Origin: a bacterium
Lineage (GTDB): Bacteria; Zhuqueibacterota; QNDG01; JAFGCO01
Reading direction: 5' to 3'
NCBI GenBank assembly: GCA_016930535.1
Contig: JAFGGN010000076.1
Location: 1 to 64,000 of the forward strand
Length of the DNA: 64,000 bases
In this document: positions 40,002 through 50,245 of the stretch, one piece after another
How the letters are laid out: each line of letters opens with the position of its first letter
How positions within the stretch are numbered: the first letter of the stretch is position 1
The notes under the pieces: model-generated
Database searches by the model: none
Told to the model about the DNA's origin: nothing
The model's input: only the letters and a program-made list of their open reading frames with translations
Made by a program: the position numbers and the translations under genes

Positions 40002-41735
40002 ATGCCGATTTTCGCAAGATTGAAAAGGCTCCATACCGGTTATTTCAAAATCTGCATCATTCTTTTTTCGATATCGTTTTCCATCAATCTGTGCGGTGAA
40101 AATTATCTGCTGAACGGCGGACAGGCTTCTCAGATCGCCTATCGTATGGATCAGCGTATTCAACCGGTTCAGGGCACGAAGCAGCTTGTCCTGAGCTATG
40201 TCGAGCCAGCCAGTTTTGAATCTCCCAGTTACAAGCAGCAAATTCAGAAATTTCAGATCAGCTATTCCTATCAGCCTCAGGATGTCAAACGTTTTCAGGA
40301 TCAGCGCGGGAATGCGGTGATTCAGGCCATCTGGGACAATCCGGCGCAGCCGCTGACCGTTCAGTTGTCGATCGATGCATATAACCGGACCGATCTGGAA
40401 ATTCTTGAGACCGATGCGGAGTTCCCCCTGTATTCACTTCCCCCCGAAGTAAGGGTCTATCTTCAGCCGACCCGTCTCGTTCCCTCGGATCATCCGCAAA
40501 TCATTTCCAAGGCGCGGGAGCTGACGCAGGATGCGGCCACGGAATTTGATGCGGTTCAGAAAATACTGACATGGATCATCGACCGGGTTCGTTATGTGCA
40601 GCGGCCTGAGGATTACAGCGCCATCTATTCCCTGAAAACGGGCAAGGGGAATTGCCAGAATTACTCACATCTGGCAGCCACGTTCATGCGCGCCGTGGGG
40701 ATACCCGTCCGTATCGTGAACGGCGTGACTCTGAAAGAACCGTATCAGATTCAGGTGACCGGCGGACAGTTAACCATGCGCATGGCGCAGGGCAGACATT
40801 CATGGATCGAAGTTTTTTTCCCGGACCTGGGCTGGGTGCCGTTCGATCCGCAGCAGATGCAGATGTTTGTCAGCAACCGGTTTATACGGGTGGAAACGGG
40901 CCTGGACAACGATGAAACCGTCAACGACGGAACAGTCCGCTGGACAAAATCCAGAAACAGTTCCGGGAACATGAAGTTCAATGAGCTGATCGATGCCGAG
41001 TTTGTGCAGGATAAGGGACAGTTTTTCGCATCGAAACAATTGTACGGACCCAAAAAAATGCTGTTCACACCGGAAGTGGAAACGGCGTTTTCACAGGTCG
41101 CTTTTGAGGCCATGTCTTCCGGGCCCGCCTTTTTTGAACAGGAGACTCCCGGCAATGGTTCAAAAACATCCCGGTTCATTTTCGGGAATCTTGATTTTCC
41201 TGAGCATATCAATTTTTATGAAGTGATGGGTGACATCGAGGATGCGGGGAACGGGGAAATGCTGCTCAGAAAGAATTTTATCGTCGAAACAGCCGAATTC
41301 GCTACCACGGAAGGGAAAAAATACGCCCAGACATTTCTTCTTGACAATACAGTCGTTCTCGATACAATCAGCCTGGCGTTGCAGAAATTCGGCGGTGACG
41401 GACAGCTTTGGATCGAACTGTTCACCGATGACGGCCAGGGAAAACCCGGGATTTATTTAAGCGGCAGTGAAATGATTCCCCTAAAAAAAATGCCGCAATC
41501 CTACGGTTATCAGTGGATTGATTTTGATTTTCAAAAAGAATTGCTTATCTTAAAACCGGGCCGTTATTGGATATGCCTGGCATATACCGGAAGCCCCATC
41601 GTTAACTGGTTTTTCACCTACGGCAAACCAGTGGGTCCGGGGGACGGTACACGATACAACACCCTGTTTGACACATCCTGGAGCCACAGCCTGGCTTTTG
41701 AATTCAATTATCGTGTGCTTGGAAAATATCCGTGA
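40002..41735 (+). CDS. Secreted transglutaminase-like domain protein
   Basis: Signal peptide; Cys-His-Asp triad GKGNCQNYSHLAATFMRAVGIP / RHSWIEVFFPDLGWVPFDP. Confidence 0.82.
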   Translation: MPIFARLKRLHTGYFKICIILFSISFSINLCGENYLLNGGQASQIAYRMDQRIQPVQGTKQLVLSYVEPASFESPSYKQQIQKFQISYSYQPQDVKRFQDQRGNAVIQAIWDNPAQPLTVQLSIDAYNRTDLEILETDAEFPLYSLPPEVRVYLQPTRLVPSDHPQIISKARELTQDAATEFDAVQKILTWIIDRVRYVQRPEDYSAIYSLKTGKGNCQNYSHLAATFMRAVGIPVRIVNGVTLKEPYQIQVTGGQLTMRMAQGRHSWIEVFFPDLGWVPFDPQQMQMFVSNRFIRVETGLDNDETVNDGTVRWTKSRNSSGNMKFNELIDAEFVQDKGQFFASKQLYGPKKMLFTPEVETAFSQVAFEAMSSGPAFFEQETPGNGSKTSRFIFGNLDFPEHINFYEVMGDIEDAGNGEMLLRKNFIVETAEFATTEGKKYAQTFLLDNTVVLDTISLALQKFGGDGQLWIELFTDDGQGKPGIYLSGSEMIPLKKMPQSYGYQWIDFDFQKELLILKPGRYWICLAYTGSPIVNWFFTYGKPVGPGDGTRYNTLFDTSWSHSLAFEFNYRVLGKYP

Positions 41736-41810
41736 TTCATCCTGAATGATCCGGGGCCCGGAACGGGAGCTGCCGGTTCATACACCATGATCAGTGATTG
41801 AAGGATTTGA

Positions 41811-42221
41811 ATGGAATCGGGTCGACCAAAACGCATATTGACCATTGAAGATGATCCTGCTTTTATCCGTCTGCTGGAAACCAGGCTGAAAGCCAAGGGA
41901 TACGAAGTGCATACGGTAACCGACGGTCTTCAGGCTCTGAATGCTGTACGCAAACTGAAGCCGGATCTGATCATTACCGATTTGCTGCTGCCTGGCATGG
42001 ATGGGCATAAAATATGCCGTATGATCAAGTTTGACAAGACCACGTCACATATTCCCGTTATCATGCTTACGGCCAGGGATTTGGACAAGGAGGCCGAACT
42101 GGCCAAACAATGCAGGGCTGATCTGTTCATCAGTAAAACCAATCCTATCGATGTCTGGATTTCCCGTATACCCAAAATGCTTGATCGTATTAATAAGAAA
42201 AAGACGCAACCGGATTCGTGA
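41811..42221 (+). CDS. Single-domain response regulator
   Basis: 'RILTIEDDPAFIRLLE...PDLIITDLLLPGMDGHKICRMIK...PVIMLTARD'. Confidence 0.9.
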   Translation: MESGRPKRILTIEDDPAFIRLLETRLKAKGYEVHTVTDGLQALNAVRKLKPDLIITDLLLPGMDGHKICRMIKFDKTTSHIPVIMLTARDLDKEAELAKQCRADLFISKTNPIDVWISRIPKMLDRINKKKTQPDS

Positions 42222-42426
42222 AAACAGATATCAGCCCGATGATCCGGACAGGATGCGGCCCGGGTATCCTGATCTGCCTGCATTGCACAGAATTTAAACC
42301 ATCTCTATTCGCTGACTGAAATAACAATTGTAACCATCATGGTCCCATGAAATCGTTCAATTTTGAATCGAAAAATCCAATGGTGCCATATTTTCAACGG
42401 ATTGTTACCGGATCAGGCCGCATCGC

Positions 42427-43287
42427 ATGAATCAATTAAAGGAATTGATGCAGCAACTGATACGGACTTTCACATATCCCGTTCCCGAAGCATACAGACC
42501 GGATTACGGGGAACGGTTTCGTCTCGAAAATATGCATCGGCTGCGCTGGGTCCTGATTGCGATGATTGCATGGGCCCTCATCATGCTGTTATCGGATATA
42601 AGGGTCAGTACGCAGTGGGATAAATATCCCCAATACCGCTATTTTTTCCGAATCGATCTTAGTGTGTTTATGATCGGACTTGGCCTGTTCCTGCTGCATG
42701 GCCGTTTGATGAGACAGAATGCGGATACGCAGGTAACCGTGCATCAAACCTTTGTATTCTCCTGCGCCGTCTTTATCTTGTCGTTCAGTGCGGTCATTTC
42801 AGGTATTGAATACCAGGCAACGCGTGGTGCGCCGACCTATATCATTGCTGTTTTTCTGATCGGGACCCTGTTTGAATTTTCCGGCATTCATATCACGGTC
42901 GCATATACGATCAGCACCGCGATGCTTCTCTGGACGGTGTGGATTTTTTCACAGGATCTGCTTCACTTTGTTTATCAGAACATGAGCCTGTTCGGTCTCG
43001 TATTTATCGGCTGGTTCAACGCGAGGGTTCTTTCTCTGCAGCGGCGGCGGTTGTTCGTGGAGCGTAAAAGACTGGCCGATATGAATACGGCCCTGGCCAG
43101 GGAGGTGGAAGACCGAAAACTGGCACAGACGGCCCTGCAGCAGGCGAATGCTGTTCTGGACAGCCGTGTTCAGGAAAGAACCGCAGCGCTGAATCAGAAA
43201 AATACGGATCTTGAACAGATGGTCCAGGAAAAGGAAGTACTTCTGCAGGAAGTATATCATCGTGTCAAGAAAAACTTCAGATTATGA
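42427..43287 (+). CDS. Histidine kinase, N-terminal part (TM sensor, coiled coil, H-box); split
   Basis: Ends in 'EVLLQEVYHRVKKNFRL*', where HisKA_2 families continue '(N)L/FQI MNSL'. Confidence 0.75.
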   Translation: MNQLKELMQQLIRTFTYPVPEAYRPDYGERFRLENMHRLRWVLIAMIAWALIMLLSDIRVSTQWDKYPQYRYFFRIDLSVFMIGLGLFLLHGRLMRQNADTQVTVHQTFVFSCAVFILSFSAVISGIEYQATRGAPTYIIAVFLIGTLFEFSGIHITVAYTISTAMLLWTVWIFSQDLLHFVYQNMSLFGLVFIGWFNARVLSLQRRRLFVERKRLADMNTALAREVEDRKLAQTALQQANAVLDSRVQERTAALNQKNTDLEQMVQEKEVLLQEVYHRVKKNFRL

Positions 43288-43835
43288 ACAGTCTGATCAA
43301 TCTTCAGATGCGGGTTTTGGATGATGAAGGAGTGAAAACCATATTTCGTGACACGCAAAACCGCATCCGGTCCATGGCCATGATTCATGAGAAACTGATT
43401 CAATCGGACAGTTTAATCAGGATCGATTTCGGTCAGTATATCCAGGATCTTTGCCGGGCGCTTCTGCGTACATTTGCGGCCGCGGAATCAGGCGTCCGCA
43501 TGTCCGTGGATGCGGAGCCGGTTCATGTGCCCCTGAAAATCGCCGTGCCCTGCGGACTGGTAATTAATGAATTGTTTTCGAATGTGCTCAAATACGCTTT
43601 CCCGGAACCGTTTGAAGGGCAGAAAGAGGTCCATATCACATTTAAAGAAAATGACGGCCAATTGGAACTGATCATGCGGGATAATGGTGTGGGCAAACGG
43701 ACCGTGCGCACGAAGTCGGATACCTCCCTGGGACGGGAACTTGTCGAACTCCTGATCGTGCAGCAGTTAAACGGATCCATGAACATCGAAACGGATCAGG
43801 GGACGCGTATCGTGCTTCATATCCCGTTGGAATAA
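43284..43835 (+). CDS. Histidine kinase, C-terminal part (rest of dimerisation helix and HATPase_c)
   Basis: 'MNSLINLQMR...IPCGLVINELFSNVLKYAFP'; ATGA overlap with the 43287 stop. Confidence 0.78.
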   Translation: MNSLINLQMRVLDDEGVKTIFRDTQNRIRSMAMIHEKLIQSDSLIRIDFGQYIQDLCRALLRTFAAAESGVRMSVDAEPVHVPLKIAVPCGLVINELFSNVLKYAFPEPFEGQKEVHITFKENDGQLELIMRDNGVGKRTVRTKSDTSLGRELVELLIVQQLNGSMNIETDQGTRIVLHIPLE

Positions 43836-43865
43836 ATCCATTCAAGAGCCGGGGGACGTTCACGC

Positions 43866-44897
43866 ATGCAGGCATGGACCATGCATCAAATTCAGCCAAT
43901 AACAGAAGGGGCATCTCCGCTCCTCTGTCAGACATTGCCGGATCCGGATCCGGGTCCGGGGGACCTGGTCATCCGGATTTCGGCATGCGGTGTATGTCAT
44001 ACGGAACTCGATGAAATCGAAGGCCGGACGCCGCCCCCTGTGCTGCCGATGGTTCCGGGGCATCAGGTCGTGGGCACCGTGACGGCCGTCGGGGAGCGCA
44101 CCCGTGTTTTCCGGCACGGCGAGCGGGTCGGTGTCGGTTGGATTTATTCAGCATGCGGTCACTGTGAATTGTGTCTGTCGGGCCATGACAATCTCTGTGA
44201 GCATTTCCTGGCAACCGGAAGGGACCGGCACGGTGGATATGCGGAAATGATGCGTATTCCTGAACAGTACGCCTTTCTTATTCCTGAACAATTTACGGAT
44301 GAAGAGGCCGCCCCGCTTCTTTGCGCCGGCGCCATCGGATTGCGGTCATTGAGGCTGTCCGGTATTTCAGATGGTCAGACGGCCGGTCTGACCGGATTCG
44401 GCGCGTCCGGCCATCTGATGCTGAAACTGATCAGGCACCGGTTTCCCGGCACGACTGTGTATGTGTTTGCCAGGAATGAAAAGGAACGCAGATTCGCAGT
44501 GGATCTCGGTGCGGCCTGGTCCGGCGACTTTTGTGAATCTCCCCCCGGACTATGTCATGCCATCATCGATACCACACCTGTATGGAAACCGGTCGTGGAG
44601 GCCCTGCGATGTCTCAGACCCGGGGGGCGGCTTGTGATCAACGCCATCCGTAAGGAAACATCCGATCAGACCGAATTGCTGAAGCTGGACTATCCGGAAC
44701 ATTTATGGATGGAGAAAGAAATAAAAAGTGTGGCCAATGTGTCAGGACAGGATATCGCGGAATTCCTTGAGATTGCGGATCAGATGCGGATCCGGCCGGA
44801 AGTTCAGGTCTATCCTTTCTCCGCGGCCAATGAGGCGCTGGTGGATCTGAAGATGGGGAGGATTAGGGGAGCTAAGGTTTTAAAGATTAAAGATTAA
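43866..44897 (+). CDS. Zn-dependent alcohol dehydrogenase family protein
   Basis: 'ACGVCHTELDEIEG', 'PGHQVVGTV', structural Zn 'CGHCELCLSGHDNLC'. Confidence 0.9.
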   Translation: MQAWTMHQIQPITEGASPLLCQTLPDPDPGPGDLVIRISACGVCHTELDEIEGRTPPPVLPMVPGHQVVGTVTAVGERTRVFRHGERVGVGWIYSACGHCELCLSGHDNLCEHFLATGRDRHGGYAEMMRIPEQYAFLIPEQFTDEEAAPLLCAGAIGLRSLRLSGISDGQTAGLTGFGASGHLMLKLIRHRFPGTTVYVFARNEKERRFAVDLGAAWSGDFCESPPGLCHAIIDTTPVWKPVVEALRCLRPGGRLVINAIRKETSDQTELLKLDYPEHLWMEKEIKSVANVSGQDIAEFLEIADQMRIRPEVQVYPFSAANEALVDLKMGRIRGAKVLKIKD

Positions 44898-44965
44898 AGA
44901 ATAAAGAACAAAAGATGGATCAGAGGCGGTTTGTGAAACGGAGGACAGGGGAGGCGGAAAAACGG
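44876..44965. repeat. Partial modular repeat (attaaagattaaagaataaagaaca, gtgaaacggagga, aaaacggagaga)
   Basis: Shares modules with the 16.4, 28.6 and 50.2 kb loci. Confidence 0.65.
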
Positions 44966-45064
44966 AGAGAGATATCCTCACGAGTTGCCGACCTCCTTAT
45001 TCCTTACGGCTCAATACTGACCAAGGCTGAACAATAACCGCGGATTTCCGACAGGAACGGACCG

Positions 45065-46942
45065 ATGACTGTACTTCACTGGATTGACGGGATTGTCATC
45101 CTGCTGTTTTTTGCCATGATATTTTTTATCACGCTGAGATATGCAGGACGGGCGGGCAGGGACACGCAGCAGTTTTTTCTGTCGGGCCGCAACCTGCCCT
45201 GGTACGTGGCAGGAACGGCCATGGTGGCCACGACGTTTGCGGCGGATACGCCGCTGGCCGTGACGGAACTGGTTGCACAGAATGGCATTGCCGGAAACTG
45301 GCTCTGGTGGAATATGGCCCTCGGTGCCGTTCTGACCGTGTTTTTCTTCGCGAAATTGTGGCGGCGTTCAGGCATGATGACGGATGTTGAATTTCTGGAA
45401 TTCAGATATTCAGGCAGGCCAGCAGCTTTTCTTCGCGGTTTCCGTGCCATTTATCTGGGCCTGTTTATGAATGTGATTGTTCTGGCCTGGGTGCACAAGG
45501 CCATGGAAAAGATATTCCGGGTTGTTCTGCCAGGCGTGAATCCCTTTTTGCTCGTGGCCCTGGTCGCAGGTTTTATCCTTTTTTATGCGACTGTTTCAGG
45601 CCTGCTGGGATCGGCCAGGACCGACAGCATGCAGTTTGTTTTTGCCATGGCCGGATGTATTGTCCTGTCCATTATCGTCATTCGCTCGCCCGGAATCGGA
45701 GGGCTGTCGGCACTGAAAGACCAACTGGCACCGCATGTGATCAGTTTTTTCCCGAAAGTGGGCCGCATATCCGCCGGCAATGCAGCGGGGGGTGCACTGG
45801 CATTGTCGGCCGGTGCACTGGCGGCGCATGTGGGACTTCAATGGTGGTCCAGCTGGTATCCGGGAGCCGATCCGGGAGGCGGCGGATATGTCGCCCAGCG
45901 TATGCTTTCGGCAAAGAATGAGAAACACAGTTTTTATGCGACACTCTGGTTTACCATCGCCCATTATACCGTGCGGCCCTGGCCATGGATTCTGGTGGCC
46001 CTGGCTGCACTGGTTCTGCTGCCCCGTTCCGGTCATCCGGACGACCTGAGGGCACAGGATCCCGTCAAATATGAAATCGTGTCCCGGGCCTATCCGGACT
46101 GGTCCACGATCGACAAGGCCGATGATCCTGATTTGACGGCATTTTATGAAAATTACGAAAATACGGTCGATCCGGGTATTCTGTATCCGAAAATGATGGT
46201 CCGTTGTCTGCCGCGTGGATGGCTGGGTCTGCTGATCGCCGTATTCCTTGCGGCCTATATCTCGACACTGGCCGCGCAGCTCAACTGGGGAACATCCTAT
46301 CTGATTCATGATTTTTACAGGCGATTTATCCGCCCGGATGCCCCGGAACGTCATTTGGTATGGATGTCCAGGGCCATCATGGCCTGCCTGACAGGCCTCT
46401 CTCTCCTCATCGCCGGAAAGCTGCTGACCACGATCTCGGGCGCCTGGATTTTTATTATCAACGCCAGTGCGGGTCTGGGCGGTGTCCTTATCCTGCGCTG
46501 GTACTGGTGGCGCATCAATGCATGGTCTGAAATAACGGCCATGATCATGCCGCTTGTCCTGTACCCGCTGGCAGTGACCGTCATGTCACTGAAATCCCCC
46601 CTGACCCTGTATCCTGTGGTCCTGGGCAGCACGGCAGTCTGGATCGTTGTGACCCTGCTGACCCGGCCCGTGGATCCGCAGCGGTTGCAGGCGTTTTACG
46701 ATAAAATCAGACCGCCGGGCCCGGGATGGCGTTTTCAGGCCGGAGATGCACGGGCGGCTTCCATGCGCCCGCTTCTGTTGACAGGGATACAGTGGATTTG
46801 CGGTGTCGTGATGGTATACGCTTCTCTGTTCGGCCTTGGATTTCTTATTTTTCATGCATTCCCTGCGTTTTTGGCATGTCTGATCATGGTGCTCCTGGCC
46901 GGGGCCGGATTGTTTTTATTGCTGCGAAAGGATGGCCGTTGA
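45065..46942 (+). CDS. Sodium:solute symporter family transporter
   Basis: About 13-14 TM helices, 'FFLSGRNLPWYVAGTAMVATTFAADTPLAVTEL'. Confidence 0.88.
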   Translation: MTVLHWIDGIVILLFFAMIFFITLRYAGRAGRDTQQFFLSGRNLPWYVAGTAMVATTFAADTPLAVTELVAQNGIAGNWLWWNMALGAVLTVFFFAKLWRRSGMMTDVEFLEFRYSGRPAAFLRGFRAIYLGLFMNVIVLAWVHKAMEKIFRVVLPGVNPFLLVALVAGFILFYATVSGLLGSARTDSMQFVFAMAGCIVLSIIVIRSPGIGGLSALKDQLAPHVISFFPKVGRISAGNAAGGALALSAGALAAHVGLQWWSSWYPGADPGGGGYVAQRMLSAKNEKHSFYATLWFTIAHYTVRPWPWILVALAALVLLPRSGHPDDLRAQDPVKYEIVSRAYPDWSTIDKADDPDLTAFYENYENTVDPGILYPKMMVRCLPRGWLGLLIAVFLAAYISTLAAQLNWGTSYLIHDFYRRFIRPDAPERHLVWMSRAIMACLTGLSLLIAGKLLTTISGAWIFIINASAGLGGVLILRWYWWRINAWSEITAMIMPLVLYPLAVTVMSLKSPLTLYPVVLGSTAVWIVVTLLTRPVDPQRLQAFYDKIRPPGPGWRFQAGDARAASMRPLLLTGIQWICGVVMVYASLFGLGFLIFHAFPAFLACLIMVLLAGAGLFLLLRKDGR

Positions 46943-48978
46943 TGAAATGGATCGTTTTGTTGATTTATCTGGTTTCAGGCGTCGTGGCGTTCTGCGCTGC
47001 ACAGGAGAAGGTGAATTTCAATCTGATGCCCATGCCGGCACGGATTGCCTCCGTATCCGGGCAGTTCCGTTTAAACGATGGCTTTCGTATAATTGTTACG
47101 GGCAATCCGGAGTTGCGCATGTTCAGGTCGGCCACCCGGACGCTACGTCAGTTATCAAACCGTACCGGTCTGTTTTTTAATCAGGATTATATCGGACCGG
47201 ATTCAGATGTTCTGTCCGCCGCCATGCGGATTCAAGTCGTGCGGCCGGGCCGGTTACAGCTTGGTGAAGACGAGTCCTATGAACTGAATATTCTGCCGGG
47301 AAGAATCGAACTTACCGCGCCGACGGATCTGGGTGCAATCCGGGGATTGGCCACCCTGCTTCAGCTGCTGGATGCCGATCCGGAAGGATATTTTTTCCCC
47401 TGTGTTTCCGTTCAGGACCGGCCGCGATTTCCCTGGCGGGGGCTTCTGATCGATGTCTGCCGACATTTCATGCCTGTGGACGTGATCAAACGCAATCTGG
47501 ATGCAATGGCTGCGGTCAAGCTCAATGTACTGCATCTGCACCTGACCGAGGATCAGGGATTCAGGATCGAATGTAAAACCTATCCCAAACTGCATGAGCT
47601 TGGATCCGACGGATTTTATTTTACACAGGCCCAGATCAGGGACATTATCCGGTATGCAGACGAACGCGGCATCCGCGTGGTCCCCGAATTCGATATGCCC
47701 GGTCACAGCACATCCTGGTTTGTCGGTTATCCGGATCTGGCCAGTGCACCTGGTCCCTATACCATTTCGAGGACGTGGGGGATACAGAAACCCGTCATGA
47801 ATCCGGTTTCCGAACGGATCTATGCCTTCCTCGACGGCTTTCTGGGGGAGATGTGCAGCTTGTTTCCGGATGCGTATATGCATATCGGAGGGGACGAGGC
47901 CCAATTCGAACAGTGGGAAAAGAACCGGGTAATACGCCAGTTCATGCGGGACCAGAGCATTCGCGATTATCACGAATTGCAGGCGGTGTTCATCCGGCGT
48001 ATCTTTGAAAAACTGAGTTATTATGGAAAAAACATGATGGGCTGGGACGAAATACTGCATCCGGATCTGTCCGATTCCATACTGATTCAGTCCTGGCGGG
48101 GCCGGGAGGCCATGCTGGAATGTGCCCGCAAAGGGATTTGCACGATTCTTTCGAACGGATATTATATCGACTTGATTCAACCCGCGGAGGACCATTACCT
48201 GAATGATCCGGCACCGTCGGATATGCCCCTGAACATGGAGCAAAGAAAATATATACTGGGCGGAGAGGCCACGATGTGGACGGAATATGTCACTCAGGAA
48301 ACGGTGGATTCGCGAATTTGGCCGAGAACGGCAGCCATTGCCGAGCGATTATGGTCACCTGAATCCGTCAATGATGTCCGGAACATGTACAGCAGGCTGA
48401 AAATAATTTCTTTACAGCTGGAAACCTATGGACTGATGCACGAAAAAAATGTTGATATGATGCTGCGCCGTCTGGCGGGCACACCCGAAATAGCCTGTCT
48501 CAGGCATCTGACGGATGTGCTGGAACCGGTTAAATACTATCAACGCAGCGCACAACGTGATTACACCTCGTATTCGCCTCTGACGCGGCTTGTGGATGCG
48601 GCGCGCCCGGATGCAGAAGTCGCAAGAGAATTCAGATGGGCAGTGGACCGTTTTTGTGCAAACCCGGAAGATGCGACGGCGATGCAGACCATACGCGATA
48701 TGCTCGGATTCTGGATACAGAACCACGCCGGTCTGGACCGGCTGATCCAGCAGTCACCTGCCCTGAAAGAGGCCCGTCCGCTGGCCATAAATCTGTACGG
48801 GTGCGCAAAGACGGGAATCGAAGCCTTGAATAAAATAGCAAACCATGAAGCAGTCAGTAAAAAGTGGAAAAAACAGCAGCTGAAAATACTCGAAAGTATG
48901 GACAAACCGCATGCCCAGGCGGAACTGATGATCGTGCCGGCCATTGAGAAACTGGTCTCGGCCATTGGTGAGACCTGA
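46942..48978 (+). CDS. Secreted beta-N-acetylhexosaminidase, GH20
   Basis: 'PRFPWRGLLIDVCRHFMPVDVIKRNLDAMAAVKLNVLHLHLTEDQGFRIE', 'MHIGGDEA' catalytic motif; TGATG overlap with the symporter gene. Confidence 0.93.
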   Translation: MKWIVLLIYLVSGVVAFCAAQEKVNFNLMPMPARIASVSGQFRLNDGFRIIVTGNPELRMFRSATRTLRQLSNRTGLFFNQDYIGPDSDVLSAAMRIQVVRPGRLQLGEDESYELNILPGRIELTAPTDLGAIRGLATLLQLLDADPEGYFFPCVSVQDRPRFPWRGLLIDVCRHFMPVDVIKRNLDAMAAVKLNVLHLHLTEDQGFRIECKTYPKLHELGSDGFYFTQAQIRDIIRYADERGIRVVPEFDMPGHSTSWFVGYPDLASAPGPYTISRTWGIQKPVMNPVSERIYAFLDGFLGEMCSLFPDAYMHIGGDEAQFEQWEKNRVIRQFMRDQSIRDYHELQAVFIRRIFEKLSYYGKNMMGWDEILHPDLSDSILIQSWRGREAMLECARKGICTILSNGYYIDLIQPAEDHYLNDPAPSDMPLNMEQRKYILGGEATMWTEYVTQETVDSRIWPRTAAIAERLWSPESVNDVRNMYSRLKIISLQLETYGLMHEKNVDMMLRRLAGTPEIACLRHLTDVLEPVKYYQRSAQRDYTSYSPLTRLVDAARPDAEVAREFRWAVDRFCANPEDATAMQTIRDMLGFWIQNHAGLDRLIQQSPALKEARPLAINLYGCAKTGIEALNKIANHEAVSKKWKKQQLKILESMDKPHAQAELMIVPAIEKLVSAIGET

Positions 48979-49058
48979 TTGAAAATAGTTATGTGAAACT
49001 GCAGTGGAATCATTAAATTGAAATCTGAAGAACCCTGTCATATTCCCGGAGCCGGCGC

Positions 49059-50207
49059 ATGCAGATGCAATCACAATCCCAGAGATTGATGTCACTCGAT
49101 GTTTTCAGGGGACTGACCATCGCAGGTATGATTCTGGTCAATAATCCGGGTAACTGGGATCATGTTTACCGGCCGCTTCTGCATGCTGAATGGCATGGCT
49201 GGACGCCTACAGATCTGATTTTCCCTTTCTTCCTTTTTATCGTCGGGATTTCAATCAAACTCTCCCTCGATAAATACCTTAAACTGGGGAAGTCCAGATC
49301 CGTCATTTTACCGCGGATTTTCCGCAGAACGGCGTTGCTGTTTGTTCTTGGGCTGATTTTACAGGGATTCCCGCATTATGATCTGTCCGTGATACGAATT
49401 CCCGGCGTGCTTCCGCGCATTTCAGTCTGTTACCTGCTCGTCTCACTTCTGTATCTGGCCCATGTAAAAACGGCCGGAGGCAGATTGTATTTTTCTCCGC
49501 AATTCATGTTGTGGACGGGGCTTGGATTTCTGGCGTTCTATTATGTTTTAATGCAGTTTGTCCCGGTACCCGGTTACGGTTCCGGCCGGTGGGATTCGCC
49601 TGAAGGAAACCTGGCTGCCTATATTGACAGGGCTGTATTCGGCGCTCATCTGTGGCGGCTTTCCCGGATATGGGATCCCGAGGGATTGCTCAGCACTTTA
49701 CCGGCTCTGACCACGACGATAACGGGCGTGATCTGTGCCTGGTGGCTTAAACTGCAGCATCAGAACAGGCTTCAGAAACTGTCCATGCTCTTTATCGCCG
49801 GTGCAGCCGGTATTCTTATCGCCTATGCATGCAGCCTGTTGGTGCCGATCAATAAAAACCTGTGGACACCGTCCTTTGTGTTTCTGAGTTCCGGTTTCGC
49901 GTCGCTCGTGCTGGGTGCCTGCGTCTGGCTGGTGGATATGAAATCGTGGAAGCGCTGGGCACAATCGTTTGTCGTACTGGGAAGCAATGCCATTACCGTC
50001 TATTTTCTGTCCTCGATCGCGGGCGTCATACTGGCAATGGTTCATATTTCCGGCGATATGTCGATCAAGCTCTGGCTCTATCAATCCGTCTTTGATCCGG
50101 TTTTTGGTGCCACGCTGGGTTCTCTCATGTATGCGCTGATTTATGTCCTGTTCTGGGTGGGCGTGATGGCCGTGCTGTATGTGCACAGGGTTTTTATCAG
50201 GGTGTGA
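49059..50207 (+). CDS. HGSNAT-like / DUF5009 acyltransferase membrane protein
   Basis: 'RLMSLDVFRGLTIAGMILVNNPGNWDHVYRPLLHAEWHGWTPTDLIFPFFLFIVG'. Confidence 0.87.
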   Translation: MQMQSQSQRLMSLDVFRGLTIAGMILVNNPGNWDHVYRPLLHAEWHGWTPTDLIFPFFLFIVGISIKLSLDKYLKLGKSRSVILPRIFRRTALLFVLGLILQGFPHYDLSVIRIPGVLPRISVCYLLVSLLYLAHVKTAGGRLYFSPQFMLWTGLGFLAFYYVLMQFVPVPGYGSGRWDSPEGNLAAYIDRAVFGAHLWRLSRIWDPEGLLSTLPALTTTITGVICAWWLKLQHQNRLQKLSMLFIAGAAGILIAYACSLLVPINKNLWTPSFVFLSSGFASLVLGACVWLVDMKSWKRWAQSFVVLGSNAITVYFLSSIAGVILAMVHISGDMSIKLWLYQSVFDPVFGATLGSLMYALIYVLFWVGVMAVLYVHRVFIRV

Positions 50208-50245
50208 TGGTGAACGGTCTGTGCGACGTATATGGCGGTAAAGAA

